A DNA stretch of 8,026 nt from the NCBI GenBank assembly GCA_022567815.1, contig JADFGI010000130.1, forward strand, positions 1 to 8,026. The letters are read 5' to 3'. The position numbers were made by a program, and so were the translations under genes. Below the pieces are notes generated by a model that saw only the letters and a list, made by a program, of their open reading frames with translations, was not told where the DNA came from and did no database searches. This DNA is from Nitrospinota bacterium. Its GTDB lineage: Bacteria; Nitrospinota; Nitrospinia; Nitrospinales; VA-1. Shown here piece by piece: positions 1-6,274 of the stretch. Position 1 is the first letter of the stretch. Each line of letters starts with the position of its first letter.

Positions 1-1
1 C

Positions 2-181
2 GTAAATCTTGCGGCTGAAGAATACAAAAACTTTATTCGATTAATCCCAATTAACTCGTTTTTCGTCTCCATTGAAAATTCCGTTCCCAAAGTGCTCCGG
101 GAGGTCTATCAGTTTTTAACTCAAGTTTGTGACCGACCTTTGTTAGTAGAGAACCAGTCTGCCAAAGAAAAATTTAAATGA
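2..181 (+). CDS. C-terminal end of an unrecognised protein (partial)
   Basis: An open frame enters from the left edge and runs 59 codons to a TGA at 179-181. The residues are mixed hydrophobic and charged (for example FIRLIPINSFFVSIEN, then KVLREVYQFL), with a lysine-rich end typical of a soluble protein C-terminus. No signal, membrane segment or motif I can name is visible. Codon usage is plausible for coding, and the frame stops just before the convergent DUF4178 gene, leaving a 57-bp AT-rich spacer with no convincing terminator hairpin. A distant resemblance to the end of ParA/MinD-type ATPases crossed my mind but is too weak to claim. The start and most of the gene lie outside the window. 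Confidence 0.45.
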   Translation, partial: VNLAAEEYKNFIRLIPINSFFVSIENSVPKVLREVYQFLTQVCDRPLLVENQSAKEKFK

Positions 182-238
182 TTTATAAATGAAAATCCAA
201 CTCCTTTTCAAAATGATTTAATTCTTTATTTTCACCAA

Positions 239-784
239 TTAATCTTCCCCAGGAAGGATATTGGTGAACTGGTACTCTTCCACTTCGAAGCCGATGGTCA
301 GGTCGAATTTGGTTTCGCCCCATTGTTCGATGGTTAAAAACTCCTCGCCCTTTTCGTCGGTGAAATCCCAGGTGACAAACGGCAATCCTTCCTTTGCGTC
401 ACCGCGAAATAATTCGCCGACATCGTCTTCCTCGTAATAAAACGTCTTGCCCTGGTACACCACTTTTTCCGGTGGGTCTTCATGCTTCTCGATATGGTCG
501 GCAATGTCGCCTTCCAGCATGGAGATGGGCTTTTTCTGGCATAGCGACCACTCGACCTCGCCGTCATCCTCCGGCCGTTCCAGGAACCAGGTTTCAGACC
601 CTTCTTTCAATTCCCATTCGTAGGTGACGGCCCCTTCCTCCCACTTATAGTGATTTTGGGCCATGACCTTGTGAGGCCGCATGTCATAATCAACCAGAAA
701 ACCTGGCTTGAGCTTGGAGAGGACAAGGTCTTCGAGCTTGATTTCTTCTTTCTTCTTTTTCTTTTTAAAAAAATCGAAGGCCAT
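239..784 (-). CDS. DUF4178-type protein with poly-lysine N-terminus
   Basis: A 181-residue acidic protein. From about residue 24 it reads LSKLKPGFLVDYDMRPHKV, then an aromatic-rich beta pattern (YKWEEG, YEWELKEG, WFLER) that fits the DUF4178 fold, whose job is unknown but which often lies beside PspA-family genes. The N-terminus MAFDFF is followed by six lysines (7-12), which could touch acidic lipids or nucleic acid; this is inference. No membrane segment or signal peptide is seen. The ATG lies one base after the pspA stop (TGA-C-ATG) and has no evident Shine-Dalgarno, so translation is probably coupled to pspA. That linkage suggests a partner role in a PspA membrane-maintenance group, like YjfK beside YjfJ in E. 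coli. The gene is certain; the family call is moderate. Confidence 0.85.
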   Translation of the reverse strand: MAFDFFKKKKKKEEIKLEDLVLSKLKPGFLVDYDMRPHKVMAQNHYKWEEGAVTYEWELKEGSETWFLERPEDDGEVEWSLCQKKPISMLEGDIADHIEKHEDPPEKVVYQGKTFYYEEDDVGELFRGDAKEGLPFVTWDFTDEKGEEFLTIEQWGETKFDLTIGFEVEEYQFTNILPGED

Positions 785-785
785 G

Positions 786-1496
786 TCAGGAAATTTTCAT
801 TTTGGCCTTCAAGGCGGCCAGGCTATCGGACACTTGCGGCAGATTCGACCCGGAACCCAGGGCTTTTTCGATCTCATCATCGACACTTGTGCTGGTGTCG
901 GCAATTTCCCCGTAGGCTTTGGCGAGAGATTCATCCTCTTCCACCTTGGCACGCATTTTTTCCAGCATGGCGATGGTCCCGCCGGAATCGACCTGGGCAA
1001 TTTGCGCGTTCAGCTTTTTCGTCGCGGCGGCGGTTTTGGCGCGGGCTCTCAGGGTTATTAGATCGTTTTCATAACGCTGAATGGTGGTTCGTAATTTTTC
1101 CACGTTTCTCTGTAATGAATTCGACATGCCTTCCTGCGCAATCAGTTCTTTGCTCAGGCGGACAGCTTCCTGCGCGGCGGTTTCTTTTCTACTCAAAGCT
1201 TCCGTCGCCAGACGTTCGGCCTCTGCCGGGTCCAAAGAACCGCCTTGACCCTTTTGCAGGAGGGCCATGGCCTTGCTTTCATAATCAGCGGCGAGTTTTT
1301 TCTTGTTCTCGGAATCGTTGCGCATCCGTATGACAATGCCCTTGACCTGCGCCAGGCTTTGCATGGCGCCTGTCAGATCTTTTTTCAGCTCGCGGATTCC
1401 CTGTTCGGTCATTTTGATGGGATCTTCAATCTTATCGATCAGCGAATGCGCCTCGGATTTGCCCATCTGGAAAATTCTGGAAAATAATCCTGCCAT
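786..1496 (-). CDS. pspA: PspA/IM30 family protein (YjfJ-like)
   Basis: A 236-residue protein of normal family length. It begins with an amphipathic helix (MAGLFSRIFQMGKSEAHSLI) followed by the family signature DKIEDPIKMTEQGIRELKKDL, then long charged heptad-like helices to about residue 190 (QSLAQVKG, ENKKKLAADYESKA, NVEKLRTTIQRYENDL). PspA/IM30 proteins are peripheral inner-membrane proteins that form ESCRT-III-like rods or rings and stabilise damaged membranes. The tail from about 195 is low in complexity and ends near SLAALKAKMKIS. The N-terminal helix diverges from classic PspA and is closer to the YjfJ branch, consistent with YbjN-like and DUF4178 neighbours rather than PspB/C. The start is supported by an AGGAGT site 8 nt upstream. 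A 129-nt spacer separates it from the YbjN-like gene, so it could also have its own promoter; I saw no convincing sigma54 site. Confidence 0.93.
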   Translation of the reverse strand: MAGLFSRIFQMGKSEAHSLIDKIEDPIKMTEQGIRELKKDLTGAMQSLAQVKGIVIRMRNDSENKKKLAADYESKAMALLQKGQGGSLDPAEAERLATEALSRKETAAQEAVRLSKELIAQEGMSNSLQRNVEKLRTTIQRYENDLITLRARAKTAAATKKLNAQIAQVDSGGTIAMLEKMRAKVEEDESLAKAYGEIADTSTSVDDEIEKALGSGSNLPQVSDSLAALKAKMKIS

Positions 1497-1504
1497 TTTA
1501 AATC

Positions 1505-1510
1505 ACTCCT
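1505..1510 (-). promoter_or_regulatory. Shine-Dalgarno of pspA
   Basis: On the minus strand this reads AGGAGT, 8 nt before the ATG of pspA. It is stronger than the sites of its operon neighbours and suits independent, high-level translation of pspA. Confidence 0.8.
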
Positions 1511-1625
1511 TATATATCAATGAAACCGATTTTATTCCCACCAGCGGGTTTTATACCCTGTGGCTTGCGATGGCTTTTAAATGAAAACCTTTGTCGGATA
1601 CCCCGTCCGCCTGCGGCAGGGTCGT

Positions 1626-2021
1626 TCATTGGGATGCGGAAAAGGCAAGCAGCTCTCCCCCGTATTCAGCCAACGCCAGGCTCAATGCGTCGATACTGCC
1701 TTCCAGTTCATTGGGATCCAGGTTTTGCAATTGCAAGGTATCGCGGAACAGCAGGGTCTTGCCTTCATCGTCCAGAACGAATGCTCCATGAACCAGGGTC
1801 CGGTTGATTTGCAACAACCGTTTGTAGGTTTCCGCAGTCGCATTCGGCAGGGGCAGGATGACTTGCTCCATAATCAATATCGGGTCTTCGCAATCGATCA
1901 CCAGATGGTTGACGCCGCGTTCCTCATCATTCACCACCACCAGTTCTTCCTTGGCAATTTCCTGATCGATAGAGAATCCCATTTCCAACAAATAATCTTT
2001 CACTTTTTCGAAATCGGCCAT
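1626..2021 (-). CDS. YbjN-domain protein
   Basis: A 131-residue acidic cytoplasmic protein starting MADFEKVKDYLLEMGFSIDQE. The strand-helix pattern and the segment LLFRDTLQLQNLDPNELEGS near residues 90-109 match the YbjN / type III secretion chaperone-like fold. Proteins of this fold act as chaperones or modulators; E. coli YbjN has been described as a regulator of motility and stress responses, but no biochemical activity is settled. The start is well supported: GAGGAG lies 6 nt upstream of the ATG, directly after the stop codon of the J-domain gene. It sits between a J-domain gene (13-nt gap) and pspA (129-nt gap), the position held by small cytoplasmic partners such as YjfI in E. coli-type PspA clusters. 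The 129-nt spacer downstream holds only a weak GC hairpin (1610-1620). Confidence 0.85.
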   Translation of the reverse strand: MADFEKVKDYLLEMGFSIDQEIAKEELVVVNDEERGVNHLVIDCEDPILIMEQVILPLPNATAETYKRLLQINRTLVHGAFVLDDEGKTLLFRDTLQLQNLDPNELEGSIDALSLALAEYGGELLAFSASQ

Positions 2022-2034
2022 TCTTGACTCCTCA

Positions 2035-2397
2035 TCAACGTTTTGACAGTTCTTTGTCTAAAATTCGATAACTTTCCGTCAACCGCCGGGTCAACTCACC
2101 CGCAGTTTTTCGTTTTTCGGGATCGCTGTCGTGCAAATCCGGATGATATTTTTTCATCATTCGTTTCCAGGCGGACTTCACCGCCCCCCGGTCCGATCCG
2201 GGAGAAATCTCCAGATCCGCATAATATGGGGCAAAAGGATCTTGCGCCTGTTTGGGCTGGTGGGTTCTTCCCGATTCCGATTCGTCAAAACCGAAGGCGG
2301 TTTCGTTTATGAAATCGACGGAAGCTTTTTCCTCAACCCTTTTGCCACTAAAATGATTCCAATTTGCACGGACGATATCGATCAGCCGTTTGATCAT
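2035..2397 (-). CDS. Small J-domain (DnaJ-like) protein with PspA-like N-terminal helix
   Basis: A 120-residue protein. Residues 58-118 form a J-domain: YYADLEISPGSDRGAVKSAW, then KRMMKKYHPDLHD with the HPD motif at 85-87, then a helix III/IV region ending SYRILDKEL. J-domains stimulate the ATPase of DnaK/Hsp70; there is no glycine-rich, zinc-finger or client-binding region, so it is a specialised co-chaperone. The N-terminus MIKRLIDIVRANWNHF is an amphipathic helix that closely resembles the membrane-binding N-terminus of many PspA proteins (RLxDIIRANLNDL type). A disordered linker (about 20-53) joins the two. The ATG overlaps the stop of the upstream DUF2617-like gene (ATGA), indicating coupled translation, and the group continues into the YbjN-like and pspA genes. 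Membrane recruitment of Hsp70 is inferred from this, not shown. Confidence 0.88.
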   Translation of the reverse strand: MIKRLIDIVRANWNHFSGKRVEEKASVDFINETAFGFDESESGRTHQPKQAQDPFAPYYADLEISPGSDRGAVKSAWKRMMKKYHPDLHDSDPEKRKTAGELTRRLTESYRILDKELSKR

Positions 2398-2930
2398 GAT
2401 CCCGGCGGCTCTGCAGTATATTGTAACCGGGTTTTGCTGATGATGGACAACTTGTTTTCAGGATAGGTGTGAATGGTAAAAAAACGGTTCCCGGCAGGGT
2501 CCACCGCAAGACCGGTAAAGGGTTTGGTACGGGTTGCGGGTTTTACAGGCTCGAAACTGTGCGTCAAAATTTCCATCGGCGGAACCTCTCCCAGCGACCG
2601 CATAAAATCATCCATGTTTTCAAAAAGCCAGGGAACCACTTCAATGTTCACCGAATATTTGATATTTTCCACCTGGTATTCCCTGGAATAGTTTTCCCCG
2701 GACTTCAATGGAAAATGGTCCAAAGAGTCCCCTTCCATTGCATCGGAAGAACAAGCGATGAATTCGGTAATAGACATTCCATCTCCCCGGCTGGTCACCC
2801 GGTGGCTTTTCCCAATAATGCAGGTTTCGAGAACCAAACGGTTTTCAAGCGTGCACCGTCCCTGATTGAAAATGGTGACCGGGCAGTCGGGAATTCCTTT
2901 AAACAAGCTGAAATAAACAGAATCGGACAT
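2394..2930 (-). CDS. DUF2617-like protein, first gene of the PspA group
   Basis: A 178-residue soluble protein starting MSDSVYFSLFKG. The pattern LVLETCIIGKSHRVT, then TEFIACSS, a strand-rich middle (YQVENIKYSVNIEVVPW) and a C-terminal FFTIHTYPENKLSIISKTRL resembles DUF2617 proteins, which carry a conserved GASH-like turn and a W/IHxYP motif near the C-terminus. Function is unknown. The frame extends upstream to a TTG at 3032, but a TTGACA-N17-TAGGAT promoter (2992-3020) lies inside that extension, so transcription should start near 2985 and the ATG at 2930 is the likely start. Its Shine-Dalgarno is poor. It overlaps the J-domain gene by 4 bp. The family assignment is from memory of its motifs and is moderate. 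Confidence 0.75.
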   Translation of the reverse strand: MSDSVYFSLFKGIPDCPVTIFNQGRCTLENRLVLETCIIGKSHRVTSRGDGMSITEFIACSSDAMEGDSLDHFPLKSGENYSREYQVENIKYSVNIEVVPWLFENMDDFMRSLGEVPPMEILTHSFEPVKPATRTKPFTGLAVDPAGNRFFTIHTYPENKLSIISKTRLQYTAEPPGS

Positions 2931-2991
2931 ATAATTAGAATGATTGGAGGAAACTTTCGCCCCAGAAACAAAATTCAGTATCGGATTAAAA

Positions 2992-3020
2992 ATCCTACTT
3001 GCCGGGGATGTTTCTGTCAA
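2992..3020 (-). promoter_or_regulatory. Sigma70-like promoter of the DUF2617/J-domain/YbjN/PspA group
   Basis: On the minus strand: perfect -35 TTGACA (3015-3020), a 17-bp spacer, and -10 TAGGAT (2992-2997), 4 of 6 to consensus. The predicted transcript starts around 2985, about 55 nt before the ATG at 2930, and excludes the upstream TTG start. It lies between divergent genes, so it may share regulation with the aldo/keto reductase. Confidence 0.6.
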
Positions 3021-3094
3021 CAATAATTGCAAACCATTTTTTTTTCCTAAAAACCAGTTGGCTCTCCCATAGGAATTGCCTTAAATTGAAACTC

Positions 3095-4333
3095 ATGGAA
3101 TACCGCCGATTTGGAAAAACCAACGAGATGCTGTCGGTCATCACCCTGGGAGGAATGCGGTTCAAGCATGGCTGGACTCCCCCACGCAACTACCTGCCTG
3201 CGGAGTCCGTGAGGAACTGTCTGGAAACCACACGCCGGGCGTTTGATTTGGGAATCAATCATATAGAAACCGCGCATGGATATGTTAAAAGCGAGCATCT
3301 TTACGGCGCGGTCCTCGAGGAGTTAAACCTTCCCAGGGAGCAGTACAAAATGATGACCAAAGGATCGCCGATGACCGCCGGCGAAACCAGGTCGCTGGTG
3401 GAAAATCAACTCACCGCCCTCAAGCTGGACTATGTGGATTTCTATGGCTGGCATGGTATCAACAACAAGGAACGCCTGCAGGCCGCCGTTAAAACAGGGG
3501 GCCCCGTCGAAACGCTGTTGCGCTTGAAGGAACAGGGATTGGTGCGCCATATCGGATTTTCCACCCATGCGCCTCTGGATATTATCCTGGAGGCGTTGAA
3601 TACGGGCCTGTTCAGCTTTGTCAATTTACATTTTTATTATTTTTTCCAGCGCAATTTGCCCGCAGTTCAACTGGCGGGCGAAAAAGACATCGGCGTTTTC
3701 ATTATTTCGCCCAACGAAAAGGGAGGCCTGTTGTGGAAGCCATCGGAAAAAGTCAAACTGAGCGTTAAGCCCATGACGGCTATTCAGTTCAACGGAAGAT
3801 TTTGCCTGAGCCATCCGGAGGTGACCACCTTGAGCATGGGCATGCACGAGCCGGAACATTTCCCCCAGAACCTGGCGATATTGAACGACGAAACCTACTG
3901 GTCACCGCAGGACGTGAAAATCAAAACCAGAATGGACGCCTCCCTGGCCGCTGTTCCCGGCCTGTGCACACTTTGCGACCAATGTTTGCCCTGCCCTGAA
4001 AACATCAACATTCCCGAGATACTCCGTTTCCGAAACTTGCTGAAAGGCTACGACATGGTGGATTATGGCAAATTTCGTTACAACATGCTGGAAGGAAAGG
4101 GCCACTGGTTTCCGGGAACCTTCGCCTTCAATTGCACCGAGTGTGGCGATTGCCTGCCCCGCTGTCCCGAAAACCTGGATATCCCAAAATTGCTGAAAGA
4201 AACCCATAACCGGCTGTTTGACCGAAAGAAATATATTAAAAGCAAAATCATGAATATCGGAAAGATTATATTTTCCCTCCTGCAAAAATTTTTACGCCTG
4301 ATAACTCCAAAAAAAAATAGCGGAAATACCTAA
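3095..4333 (+). CDS. Aldo/keto reductase with two C-terminal [4Fe-4S] motifs
   Basis: A 412-residue protein. MEYRRFGKTNEMLSVITLGG is the classic aldo/keto reductase beginning, which sets the start at 3095 although the frame opens at 2999. The TIM-barrel spans about 1-280. The catalytic tetrad is readable as Glu58 (IETAHGY, where most members have Asp), Tyr63, Lys89 (MTKGS) and His120 (YGWHG). A ferredoxin-like tail carries Cys291/294/297/300 (CTLCDQCLPCPE) and Cys347/350/353/357 (CTECGDCLPRCPE), each followed by an NIP or DIP turn, as in iron-sulfur members that bind two [4Fe-4S] clusters. The last 28 residues (IMNIGKIIFSLLQKFLRLI, then lysines) form a hydrophobic-basic helix that might contact membrane. 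Substrate is unknown; a redox role linked to an electron carrier is likely. A weak promoter (TTGGCT-N17-TTAAAT, 3058-3086) would give a near-leaderless message; AGGA at 3071 is too distant to be a good ribosome site. Confidence 0.92.
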   Translation: MEYRRFGKTNEMLSVITLGGMRFKHGWTPPRNYLPAESVRNCLETTRRAFDLGINHIETAHGYVKSEHLYGAVLEELNLPREQYKMMTKGSPMTAGETRSLVENQLTALKLDYVDFYGWHGINNKERLQAAVKTGGPVETLLRLKEQGLVRHIGFSTHAPLDIILEALNTGLFSFVNLHFYYFFQRNLPAVQLAGEKDIGVFIISPNEKGGLLWKPSEKVKLSVKPMTAIQFNGRFCLSHPEVTTLSMGMHEPEHFPQNLAILNDETYWSPQDVKIKTRMDASLAAVPGLCTLCDQCLPCPENINIPEILRFRNLLKGYDMVDYGKFRYNMLEGKGHWFPGTFAFNCTECGDCLPRCPENLDIPKLLKETHNRLFDRKKYIKSKIMNIGKIIFSLLQKFLRLITPKKNSGNT

Positions 4334-4373
4334 ATTTTCGCCTTATTAGATTTACTCTTTATGTAAAAAATAT

Positions 4374-4402
4374 TTGACTGGCAGGGAATTCCGGGATATC
4401 AT
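4374..4402 (+). promoter_or_regulatory. Sigma70-like promoter of the response regulator gene
   Basis: TTGACT (4374-4379), a 17-bp spacer and TATCAT (4397-4402), each 5 of 6 to consensus, in the AT-rich spacer between the aldo/keto reductase and the response regulator. Predicted start near 4409 leaves a leader of roughly 87 nt to the ATG at 4496. No terminator hairpin for the upstream gene is visible in this spacer. Confidence 0.6.
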
Positions 4403-4495
4403 TATTTTATAGGCAAGTAAATGTAATTATATATTTATTCGCCCTCACCCTTTTTTTAAATGGTGATTCCAGCCACCCGGATTGAGAGCACGGTC

Positions 4496-5593
4496 ATGCC
4501 AAAAAGAAAAATCGAAGAAGGAAAAATTCTTATCATAGACGATGAACCAGGGAATGTGCAGATTTTTGAGCGCATACTGAAAGGGGCTGGATTTTCAAAT
4601 ATTACCAGTATCACGGACCCACTCAAGACGGTAGAAACCTACGAAAAAATCAAGCCGGACCTCATTCTCCTGGATTTAAAAATGCCGCATTTGGATGGAT
4701 TCGAAGTCATGGCCGCCCTCAAAAAAGTGGAAACTGAAACCTATTTGCCCATTTTGGTTCTTACGGCTCAGCGCGATCAAGCCACCCGGTTGAGGGCGTT
4801 AGAATCCGGGGCGAAGGATTTTATTTCCAAACCGTTTGAAATGACCGAAGCGATCTCCCGCGTTAGAAACATGCTGGAGGTGAGTCTGCTTCACAATGAA
4901 GTCCGCGAGATGAACCTTGACTTGGAATATAGAGTCCGCAAACGCACGCGGGAACTTGAAGAATCAAGGCTGGACATTATCCACAGGCTGGTCCGGGCGG
5001 CGGGGTATCGAAATAAATCTACTGTTCCGAATATCGCTCGTTTAGGCTATTTTTGCTCTCTTTTGGCCGAGGAAATGGGCATGTCCGCTGATCAATGTAA
5101 TCTCATACAACAGGCCAGTCCTTTGCATAACATTGGGGAAATAGGGGTACCGGATTATATTTTGGCCAAAGAGGAAAAGTTAAGTAATGAGGAGTTGGAA
5201 ATGTTCAAATTGCATCCCATTATGGGGGCAGAGATTTTGGGAGGCAGTGACTCCAAACTATTGCAAATGGCGGAATCCATTTGTAAAACCCACGAAGAAA
5301 AGTGGGACGGTTCAGGTTATCCCAATGGGTTAAAAGGTGAAGAGATTCCTTTGGAAGCAAGGGTGGTAGCAGTATGCGTTGAGCTGGAAAAATTGACCGG
5401 CCCTGCCAATGAATTACCAATCTCCCCTGAAGCGGCGATAGAAGAAATTGAAAGTAAAAGCGGCACCTTTTTTGACCCCAAAGTGGTTGCGGCTTGCAAC
5501 CAGGTTTTACTGGAGATCAAGGATATTACGGAACAATATTCTGACAAGGACCATGCAAACCTCCTGAATCATTTCCGTCCGACCGTCAACTGA
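4496..5593 (+). CDS. Response regulator with degenerate HD-GYP output domain
   Basis: A 365-residue cytoplasmic protein. Residues 10-120 are a receiver domain with all key residues: Asp15/Asp16, phospho-acceptor Asp60 (LILLDLKMP), Thr90 and Lys112 (SKPF). A coiled-coil linker (about 122-160) leads to an HD-GYP domain (about 165-345). HD-GYP enzymes normally hydrolyse cyclic di-GMP with a metal centre. Here GYP (274-276) in EEKWDGSGYPNGLKGEEIP is intact, but the HD pair is His211-Asn212 (LHNIGEIGVPD), the upstream TxxH is T176-V-P-N179, the HH pair is Thr265-His266, and the VADVFD aspartate is Val295. His240 is kept. Catalysis is therefore unlikely; a binding or protein-contact output is the better guess. 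The frame opens at 4460, but GAGAG 7 nt before the ATG at 4496 and the start of the receiver fold favour 4496. It has its own promoter and no kinase gene beside it. Confidence 0.9.
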   Translation: MPKRKIEEGKILIIDDEPGNVQIFERILKGAGFSNITSITDPLKTVETYEKIKPDLILLDLKMPHLDGFEVMAALKKVETETYLPILVLTAQRDQATRLRALESGAKDFISKPFEMTEAISRVRNMLEVSLLHNEVREMNLDLEYRVRKRTRELEESRLDIIHRLVRAAGYRNKSTVPNIARLGYFCSLLAEEMGMSADQCNLIQQASPLHNIGEIGVPDYILAKEEKLSNEELEMFKLHPIMGAEILGGSDSKLLQMAESICKTHEEKWDGSGYPNGLKGEEIPLEARVVAVCVELEKLTGPANELPISPEAAIEEIESKSGTFFDPKVVAACNQVLLEIKDITEQYSDKDHANLLNHFRPTVN

Positions 5594-5631
5594 AACGCTG
5601 GCTCCCGTCTATCCTGGTGAATCAGGAAAAA

Positions 5632-5997
5632 TTATTTTCCGATAATATCGGTGGTGGATAAAACCCCCACGATCTCTCCGTGTTTGGTCACCGCAAGGTG
5701 CTTGATTTTCTTTTCAACCATCAAATCAATCGCTTCGTTTTTGGGAGCTTGATGATCCAGGGTAATGATGGGTTTTGCCATCACCGAATAAACCCTTGTT
5801 CCTTGAGGGTCCAACCCCCCTGCCAGGACATTTTTCACCAAATCCGTCTTCGTCAGGATTCCCAGATATTCATCATTTTTCATTATCAAAAGCGAGCCTA
5901 TGCCTTTTTCCGCCATAATTGTTGCGGCTTCTTGCGCGGTGGCTTGCGGATCGATACTGATGACCGGGGCGTGCATAAATTCACGAACTTCCTCCAT
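5632..5997 (-). CDS. Two-CBS-domain protein
   Basis: A 121-residue protein made of a single CBS pair: CBS1 about 4-55 (FMHAPVISIDPQATAQEAA, then GILTKTDLV) and CBS2 about 70-121 (VMAKPIITLDHQAP, then GVLSTTDII). The GxLTxTD and GxLSTTD motifs are the usual ribose-phosphate contacts, so it probably senses adenine nucleotides such as AMP, ATP or SAM. Stand-alone CBS pairs usually regulate another protein; which one is not shown here. The frame can be read from a TTG at 6003, but the GAGGAG site (6005-6010) sits only 1 nt from that TTG and 7 nt from the ATG at 5997, so 5997 is the start. It converges with the response regulator, leaving 38 bp with only a 5-bp-stem hairpin and no clear terminator. 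Confidence 0.92.
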   Translation of the reverse strand: MEEVREFMHAPVISIDPQATAQEAATIMAEKGIGSLLIMKNDEYLGILTKTDLVKNVLAGGLDPQGTRVYSVMAKPIITLDHQAPKNEAIDLMVEKKIKHLAVTKHGEIVGVLSTTDIIGK

Positions 5998-6004
5998 GAC
6001 CAAT

Positions 6005-6011
6005 CTCCTCC
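6005..6011 (-). promoter_or_regulatory. Shine-Dalgarno deciding the CBS gene start
   Basis: GGAGGAG on the minus strand, 7 nt from the ATG at 5997 and almost touching the upstream TTG at 6003. The spacing rules out the TTG as the main start. Confidence 0.8.
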
Positions 6012-6036
6012 TTCTTTAGAATGGCAACTTTTGCTA

Positions 6037-6065
6037 AGAATAGCGGTTTTTTCCTCCAAGGGCAA
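6037..6065 (-). promoter_or_regulatory. Candidate promoter of the CBS gene
   Basis: On the minus strand: TTGCCC (6060-6065), 17-bp spacer, TATTCT (6037-6042), each 4 of 6 to consensus. The leader would be about 33 nt with the Shine-Dalgarno near its end. The -35 abuts a perfect hairpin (6066-6080). Confidence 0.35.
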
Positions 6066-6274
6066 CCAGCGTGTCGCTGGACCCAGTGCTAACGTGCGAT
6101 GGGTTTATGGCTTGCTGAATGTCCCACAGTATTATAAAATTTTCATCCTGACATTTTTCCTTTTGGGCTCGCGAGTTCAGCGTACCCCTCCTACCCCTTG
6201 TATATTTCCGGGGCCTCGCGTAGCGTCAGGCCCAAGCTTCCTCCCCACGTAGTGGGTCGCCCTCCGCGGAGGAG
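6066..6274. repeat. Cluster of GC-rich hairpins (REP-like) in the CBS-yajQ spacer
   Basis: The spacer between the CBS gene and yajQ has no gene but several short palindromes. They are CCAGCG-TGT-CGCTGG (6066-6080), CTCGCGAG (6168-6175), a stem GGGCCT/AGGCCC (6211-6233) enclosing CGC-GTA-GCG, CCCAC-GTA-GTGGG (6244-6256), and the 12-bp perfect palindrome CCTCCGCGGAGG (6261-6272). The last ends 2 nt from the yajQ stop. Two adjacent hairpins share a GTA triloop. No T-run follows them on either strand, so they are poor textbook terminators; protection of the yajQ mRNA 3' end or a dispersed intergenic repeat family are the alternatives. Confidence 0.5.

Noticed and set aside
650..1333. 227-codon + strand frame opposite the DUF4178 and pspA genes
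   Set aside because: It is antisense to two well-supported genes, with a composition of Arg, Pro, Phe and Trp typical of a shadow frame.
1497..1625. Possible sigma54 promoter ahead of pspA, as in classic psp operons
   Set aside because: No GG-N10-GC type -24/-12 pair with TGGC and TTGC on the coding strand was found; a lone TATAAA-like hexamer lacks a partner -35.
2469..3026. 185-codon + strand frame opposite the DUF2617-like gene
   Set aside because: The minus-strand frame has a promoter, translational overlap with its neighbour and family-like motifs; the + frame has none and is rich in His, Arg and Phe.
5603..5631. Small hairpin TCCTG-GTGAAT-CAGGA between the convergent regulator and CBS genes
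   Set aside because: The stem is only 5 bp and no proper T-run follows on either strand, so I do not call it a terminator.
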